Notes under the pieces: model-generated
The model's database searches: none
What the model was told of the DNA's origin: nothing
Seen by the model: the letters and a program-made list of their open reading frames with translations, nothing else
Shown here: in pieces, positions 4,785-8,208 of the stretch
Position numbering within the stretch: the stretch's first letter is position 1
How the letters are laid out: every line of letters begins with the position of its first letter
Source of the DNA: JANLQX01 sp043775075
Lineage (GTDB): Bacteria; Actinomycetota; Acidimicrobiia; Acidimicrobiales; JANYDT01
DNA length: 8,208 bases
Direction: 5' to 3'
Assembly: GCA_043775075.1 (NCBI GenBank)
Contig: JAYVSS010000071.1
Span: 1 to 8,208, forward strand
Program-made: the position numbers and the translations under genes

Positions 4785-6152
4785 ATGTCCGCTGAGCCGC
4801 CCATGGACGACCCAGCAACGACGGTGCGCGGCGATCCGGTAACGGTCGCCCTGGTGGTTTCGAGTGCCGCGGCGACGCTCGCGTTCCTGGCTCTTCGTCC
4901 GTCGGTTGGAGTGGGACTCGGCCTTGGCCTGGAAATCCTCGCGCTCACGGTGTGGTTCGCTCTGCTCTGCGTCGCCAGTCGAAGCCCCTCCAGAGCCCCC
5001 TCCAGAAGCCTCGTGTGGGCCAGCGGACTTACGCTCCTTGGCGTGGCCGTGGCGAAACGCCCGTTCGGCTCACAGGACCTTTGGTCCTACGTCATGCAGG
5101 GACGCATGATCGTGGTCCATCACGCCAGTCCTTACCTGCATCGTCCGGCGGAGTACCCGGCGGACCCGTTCACGTCGTTCGTTCCCGTTGGTTGGCGAAC
5201 CTTCCGGAGCCCGTACGGACCGCTGTTCTCCGTCGTCTCAGCCGGGGGCTCGCTCATCGCTGGCGGCTCGGTGGTGGCAAACCGCCTCGTCCATCAGGGC
5301 CTCGCTGGTGCCTGCCTCGTTGCCTCGGCCCGCCTCCATGAGCGGCGGGGCCGGCCGTTGGCGGTCCCGTTCCTCGTGATGAATCCCATGTGCATCGCCA
5401 TCGTGAACGGTGGGCACAACGATCTGTTGGTCGGGGGCTTCATCGTTTGCGCCATCGACGCCGCCGTCGGCGCGAATGGGCGCCGGTGGCGCGGGGTCAT
5501 CTGTGGTGCGCTTCTCGCCGCAGCAGCGTTGATCAAACTCACCGCCGTCCTTCCGGCGCTGGCCGTTTTCATCTGGCTCGTTCGCCGCTTCGGTCGGCGC
5601 GTCGGGCTGATTGCGGCGACGACGTCAGTCGCGCTCTGCACTGTTGCGTATTACGTCGCCGGCGGGCTCCGGGCGTTGCGGCCAGTCCTGGCCGCTGGCG
5701 GGTCGCGCGTCAGCCGAGCGTCCGCCGCCGGAGTTGTCAATCGCGCCTTCGGGCACGAGACGATCGCCACACGGCTGACCATTGTCATGGTCGCGGTCGG
5801 CATTCTCCTCGCCCTCGCCGTCGCGAGCACAAGTCGGTTGCGCAGCTCCCCGACACCAACGACGACGGGGACAATCCTCACGATGCTCGCTGTCGCTCCG
5901 TTCGTGCTTCCTTGGTACGCCGGGTGGATGCTTCCGGCGGCGGCAGAGTCGACGAGGAGCAACGCCACTCGTGCCGCGACCCTTTGGTCCGCGGCACTCT
6001 TCCTTGCCTATACCGAGCCGCCCGGCCGCTCTACCGGGGCCATATCCACGGTGTTGGCGGTGCTCCCACCGGCCTGCGCCCTAGGTCTGGCGGGGTCGTT
6101 GGCACTGCAGACCATCAGACCATCAAACCATCAGACCATCAGGCGATCTTGA
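4785..6152 (+). CDS. Multi-pass GT-C glycosyltransferase, polyprenol-phosphomannose mannosyltransferase-like (MptA/MptB or GT87 type)
   Basis: The 455-aa integral membrane protein has roughly ten hydrophobic segments, for example around 18-37, 41-64, 76-91, 145-165, 192-207, 213-229, 238-266, 272-292, 330-347, 362-385 and 420-441. The first large loop, FGSQDLWSYVMQGR (94-107), carries an Asp (D98) where GT-C enzymes have their catalytic acid, followed by a 'SPY' (115-117). NP (200-201), GGHNDLL (209-215), a lone K251 inside the membrane region and LPWYAGW (375-381) also match the actinobacterial polyprenol-phosphomannose-dependent alpha-1,6-mannosyltransferases that build cell-envelope mannans. 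The specific acceptor is not determinable. I start at the ATG at 4785, with AAGG five bases upstream. The frame is open from 4533, but that part lies over the opposite-strand Ddn gene and upstream region. The last 13 codons are made of octamer repeats and are probably not conserved. Confidence 0.8.
   Translation: MSAEPPMDDPATTVRGDPVTVALVVSSAAATLAFLALRPSVGVGLGLGLEILALTVWFALLCVASRSPSRAPSRSLVWASGLTLLGVAVAKRPFGSQDLWSYVMQGRMIVVHHASPYLHRPAEYPADPFTSFVPVGWRTFRSPYGPLFSVVSAGGSLIAGGSVVANRLVHQGLAGACLVASARLHERRGRPLAVPFLVMNPMCIAIVNGGHNDLLVGGFIVCAIDAAVGANGRRWRGVICGALLAAAALIKLTAVLPALAVFIWLVRRFGRRVGLIAATTSVALCTVAYYVAGGLRALRPVLAAGGSRVSRASAAGVVNRAFGHETIATRLTIVMVAVGILLALAVASTSRLRSSPTPTTTGTILTMLAVAPFVLPWYAGWMLPAAAESTRSNATRAATLWSAALFLAYTEPPGRSTGAISTVLAVLPPACALGLAGSLALQTIRPSNHQTIRRS
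6111..6142 (+). repeat. Four tandem copies of an 8-bp unit (ACCATCAG/A)
   Basis: Units at 6111-6118, 6119-6126, 6127-6134 and 6135-6142 are ACCATCAG except the second, ACCATCAA. They form the extreme 3' end of the mannosyltransferase frame and stop 16 bp from the 3' end of the tRNA-Met gene. The unit is not a multiple of three, so copy-number change would alter the protein C-terminus. Confidence 0.9.
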
Positions 6153-6158
6153 ATGAGG

Positions 6159-6232
6159 TGGGGCGGGTGGGGCTCGAACCCACGACCAAAGCATTATGAG
6201 TGCCGTGCTCTAACCAACTGAGCTACCGCCCC
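6159..6232 (-). tRNA. tRNA-Met (CAU anticodon), elongator-like
   Basis: A 74-nt cloverleaf reads on the minus strand. The acceptor stem GGGGCGG/CCGCCCC pairs perfectly, the D arm is GCTC-AGTTGGTTA-GAGC, the anticodon loop is CTCATAA (anticodon CAT at 6198-6196), and the T arm is GTGGG-TTCGAGC-CCCAC with discriminator A. CCA is not encoded. The paired first base pair and lack of the GGG/CCC anticodon stem argue against an initiator. A lysidine-modified tRNA-Ile(CAU) cannot be excluded by eye. The anticodon stem is imperfect: CGGCA against TGCTT leaves a C-U mismatch and a G-U pair at its base. It converges on the mannosyltransferase, whose stop is six bases away. Confidence 0.93.
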
Positions 6233-6242
6233 GGGACGGAGC

Positions 6243-6265
6243 ACCGATCGTATCGGTCCGGACCA
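6243..6265 (-). promoter_or_regulatory. Candidate tRNA-Met promoter region with two palindromes
   Basis: On the minus strand TACGAT (6252-6247) fits a -10 box about 15 bp before the tRNA 5' end. It lies inside an inverted repeat ACCGAT-CGT-ATCGGT (6243-6257), and a perfect 10-bp palindrome GGTCCGGACC (6256-6265) overlaps its end. No clear -35 is seen. Confidence 0.3.
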
Positions 6266-6311
6266 GGCGGAGACCGACCGAAAGGTGCCCAAACTCCGCC
6301 GGACGCTCGGC

Positions 6312-6317
6312 TATTGT
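6312..6317 (+). promoter_or_regulatory. Candidate -10 for tRNA-Asn
   Basis: TATTGT fits TANNNT and ends 11 bp before the tRNA 5' end at 6329, so the precursor would have a leader of only a few bases. A matching -35 is not evident. Confidence 0.35.
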
Positions 6318-6328
6318 CTCTGGTTCCT

Positions 6329-6401
6329 TCCGGGGTAGCTCAATTGGCAGAGCATCGGACTGTTAATCCGCAGGTTGCGAGTTCGAGTCTCGCCCCCGGA
6401 G
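6329..6401 (+). tRNA. tRNA-Asn (GUU anticodon)
   Basis: A 73-nt cloverleaf: acceptor TCCGGGG/CCCCGGA, D arm GCTC-AATTGGCA-GAGC, anticodon stem TCGGA/TCCGC with loop CTGTTAA (anticodon GTT), T arm GCGAG-TTCGAGT-CTCGC, discriminator G. CCA is not encoded. It diverges from tRNA-Met with a 96-bp gap between them. Confidence 0.96.
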
Positions 6402-6414
6402 CGAAGGAACACAG

Positions 6415-6440
6415 CGAGCCCTCCGGGGCTCGTTTTGCTT
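6415..6440 (+). terminator. Intrinsic terminator after tRNA-Asn
   Basis: CGAGCCC (6415-6421) pairs perfectly with GGGCTCG (6426-6432) around a TCCG loop, followed by TTTTGCTT. It begins 14 nt after the tRNA end, as expected for a single-tRNA transcription unit. On the other strand there is no U-tract after the hairpin, so it is likely one-directional. Confidence 0.85.
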
Positions 6441-6537
6441 GCGGGAAAGAACATCAAACCTTGGCGACGGGCAGACCGGCGAGCGAATTGGGGTTACCTG
6501 CGTCCAGTAGAAAATTCCCGACCAGCGGATTCGTCGT

Positions 6538-7107
6538 CTAGTCAGTGTCGTTGAGCCAGACCGTGGAACGCTCGAGCAGGAAATTGCTCACGCGAAGGCA
6601 CCCGTCGAAAAGGTCGCAGAGAAGTTCCTCGCCGGCAAACACCCGGGCCAGCGACACCGGACGTTTGGCGACGATCGAGAGCGACCGTTGTGGGGCGTCG
6701 GTGACGGAGGCGAACGAGTCGATCGCCGACACCTCGACGGGGAAGTCCGGACCGGCAACGCCGGCAAGTTCGGTGGCGAGCACCAATAGGTCGGGTGGGC
6801 GCGGTAGCGGTGGGAGCCCCCATGTGAGAGTCAACGGGAAAAAGAATTCGTCCGGCGGGTCGACATCTTCGCCCAGCTCGTTAACTTTGTCCTCGAACGA
6901 CAGAAGGACCCGCGGATCGACTTCGAGCGTGAGGTGCAGATCGAGCGGGCCATTGCACCCTTCTTCCGGATGGAGGTCGACTTCCCATGCCTGACGCAGC
7001 GAGTAGGTCTCGACTAGATGACGCTCGTCGTGAACGTGAAATCCCTGGTCGACCGTTGCGTGGTCCTTGAGGTCGGCGATGTAGCCGGCCACGTCGATAA
7101 CAGCCAT
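6538..7107 (-). CDS. Hypothetical acidic cytosolic protein, 189 aa
   Basis: I do not recognise this protein. It has no signal peptide or membrane segment and is rich in Asp and Glu, including a proline/acid-rich stretch at about 73-107 (DVDPPDEFFFPL and LPPLPRPPD). Three Cys (C51, C164, C170) form no clear metal motif. Alternating hydrophobic patterns such as DLHLTLEVD (56-64) suggest beta strands. The frame is convincingly coding in G/C third-position bias and is full length between ATG 7107 and TAG 6538. GGAGG lies only two bases before this ATG, which is very close, but no better in-frame start exists. The LLM oxidoreductase gene ends 68 bp upstream on the same strand, so the two may be co-transcribed. 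It converges on tRNA-Asn. Confidence 0.75.
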   Translation of the reverse strand: MAVIDVAGYIADLKDHATVDQGFHVHDERHLVETYSLRQAWEVDLHPEEGCNGPLDLHLTLEVDPRVLLSFEDKVNELGEDVDPPDEFFFPLTLTWGLPPLPRPPDLLVLATELAGVAGPDFPVEVSAIDSFASVTDAPQRSLSIVAKRPVSLARVFAGEELLCDLFDGCLRVSNFLLERSTVWLNDTD

Positions 7108-7175
7108 TGCCTCCGAGCCTACGCAACCGGTTCCGTGGTGGTGGTCATCGAGCCGACGGTCCCATCTGATACGGC

Positions 7176-8208
7176 TCAGTAGGCGCGAAGCACCGGTTCC
7201 AGCTCCGTCGGGCTCGCGCCGTGAAGGATGACACCGTCAGCGCCCAGGGCCAGCTGTTCACGAATGGTCACAACACACTGTTCGGGTGAACCGGTAGCGG
7301 CGGGGGCCAGCCATTCACCCGGTATCAACGCGGCCAGGTACTCGAGCTCCGACGTCGTGGCGACGGCATCAAATGCCTTCCCGGCGAAGCCCACCACGAA
7401 CGGATCGGCACGAAACGTTGCCAGGACGTTCGGGTCCCAACGATTCGTACGAACGAGGAGGTCACCGTATGCCTGCAAATACGTGGCCAAACGACCCACC
7501 GTCTTCTTCAGTCTGAGCGGTTCGGCGATGTGATCGCCCACCGTGGCCAGGCACGACCACACCTTCACCGACGACGGATCGCGGCCTGCCACCTCGGCCG
7601 CCCGCTTGACCGTGTTCGCGCACCGCACAAGGGTTTCGTCGGTAAAGAACGTGTGCAGAACAATTTCGTCGAACGCCCGCCCCCCGAGTTCCAACGAATG
7701 CGGTCCGAACGCAACGAGACCAAGCGGGATGTCTTCGTCGAACTGCGGATCGAGGCGCAACACTGGAAACTTCCCGCACGGGCCATCGTGGCCGATCACC
7801 GTCTCACCGTGCCATAGCCGACGCATCAATCCAGCAAAATCTTCCATCTGCGCGGTGGTGATACGCGGGATACCAAATGCATCGAACAGGCGCTCGATCC
7901 CTCGACCGATCCCGAGAGTGAATCGTCCGCCCGTCAAGCGGTGCATTGTGGTGGCATAGGACGCCGTCACGATCGGGTGACGGGTGTTGTGGTTGGTGGC
8001 GGCGGTGCTTATGCCGATGCGTTCGGAAACTGCAGCCGCCGCACCCGAGAGGGTGACCGCCTCTTTGATATTCCATCGCTCGGAAATGAACGCCCGCCCG
8101 AGACCTAAGCGCTCCGCGTCTCGCATTTCCTCGAGCAGCACGCGTGGGCTTTCGGGGGCACCGGCGAGCGTGTAGAACCCCAGTTCAGGGCGGACGAGCA
8201 GAAGGGTT
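7176..8208 (-). CDS. LLM-class F420-dependent oxidoreductase, C-terminal 343 residues; start beyond the window
   Basis: The frame is open from the right edge to TGA at 7176. Visible residues begin LLLVRPELGFYTLAGAPES, then GLGRAFISERWN, an N-terminal strand-helix typical of luciferase-like TIM barrels that bind coenzyme F420. Further family blocks follow: TAATNHNTRHP, TMHRLTGGRFTLGIGRG, ITTAQMEDFAGLMRRLWHG, FDEIVLHTFFTDET, LKKTVGRLATYLQ and EWLAPAATGSPEQC. These agree with the actinobacterial subgroup known as probable F420-dependent oxidoreductases of the MSMEG_2249 type (recalled, not searched). Substrate is unknown. An in-frame GTG at 8141 could be taken for a start, but conserved sequence continues upstream of it to the edge, so that would truncate the first beta strand. 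Only a few residues are probably missing. Confidence 0.92.
   Translation of the reverse strand, partial: TLLLVRPELGFYTLAGAPESPRVLLEEMRDAERLGLGRAFISERWNIKEAVTLSGAAAAVSERIGISTAATNHNTRHPIVTASYATTMHRLTGGRFTLGIGRGIERLFDAFGIPRITTAQMEDFAGLMRRLWHGETVIGHDGPCGKFPVLRLDPQFDEDIPLGLVAFGPHSLELGGRAFDEIVLHTFFTDETLVRCANTVKRAAEVAGRDPSSVKVWSCLATVGDHIAEPLRLKKTVGRLATYLQAYGDLLVRTNRWDPNVLATFRADPFVVGFAGKAFDAVATTSELEYLAALIPGEWLAPAATGSPEQCVVTIREQLALGADGVILHGASPTELEPVLRAY

Noticed and set aside
6111..6142. CRISPR-like array
   Set aside because: The units are 8 bp and directly abutting, with no spacers, and there are no cas genes.
5390..6199. Plus-strand open frame of 269 codons ending in VGRVGLEPTTKAL
   Set aside because: It is out of frame with the mannosyltransferase it overlaps, is Arg-rich, and its tail is the familiar mistranslation of a tRNA read on the opposite strand.
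6200..6541. Plus-strand frame of 113 codons containing GVAQLAEHRTVNPQVASS
   Set aside because: This is a translated tRNA gene (tRNA-Asn), a well-known false-positive peptide pattern, and it also crosses a terminator.
7119..7148. Nine-codon ORF (MTTTTEPVA) just upstream of the hypothetical protein
   Set aside because: Too short and without a Shine-Dalgarno to call; such mini-ORFs are expected by chance.
1..8208. Biosynthetic cluster, defence system or mobile island
   Set aside because: The P450, acetyltransferase and mannosyltransferase are on different units with opposing strands. No core synthase, nuclease, toxin-antitoxin pair, integrase or transposase is visible.

Overview
The window reads as chromosomal DNA of a high-GC actinobacterium, probably from the Acidimicrobiia or a close relative. 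The clues are a WhiB-family iron-sulfur regulator, two F420-linked enzyme families (a Ddn-type nitroreductase and an LLM-class oxidoreductase), a GT-C enzyme resembling polyprenol-phosphomannose-dependent mannosyltransferases, and strong G/C preference at third codon positions. The lineage is inferred from gene content only. There is no integrase, transposase, phage gene or CRISPR array.

Layout, left to right. (a) 1-1751, minus strand: the N-terminal part of a family-2 amidohydrolase, cut by the left edge, and a cytochrome P450 upstream of it. Together they suggest oxidation or hydrolysis of small organic molecules. (b) 1752-3003, minus strand: a regulatory block. A WhiB7-like regulator (2017-2352) lies downstream of a long leader. 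The leader has a -35 element preceded by an AT-only tract, a 106-codon small ORF with a near-perfect Shine-Dalgarno, and a textbook intrinsic terminator between that ORF and whiB. A segment at the end of the small ORF can pair with the terminator's ascending arm. Several inverted repeats follow whiB. (c) 3004-4238: an inositol-monophosphatase-family gene (minus) and a SAT-like GNAT acetyltransferase (plus), diverging with only 23 bp between their start codons. (d) 4278-6152: a Ddn-type F420 enzyme (minus) and a multi-pass mannosyltransferase-like protein (plus), diverging around a 27-bp near-palindrome that abuts the latter's ribosome binding site. (e) 6159-6440: divergent tRNA-Met(CAU) (minus) and tRNA-Asn(GUU) (plus), the latter followed by an intrinsic terminator. 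(f) 6538-8208, minus strand: an unrecognised 189-aa acidic protein, with an LLM-class F420 oxidoreductase upstream that runs off the right edge.

Most of the window is ordinary housekeeping or accessory metabolism. The part most worth attention is 2017-2987. Its architecture matches what is known for whiB7 in mycobacteria: an autoregulated AT-rich promoter, a translated leader ORF, and a terminator that is bypassed when translation is impaired. Here the leader ORF is unusually long and may encode an exported small protein. The parts are visible in the sequence; that they work as an attenuator is inference.
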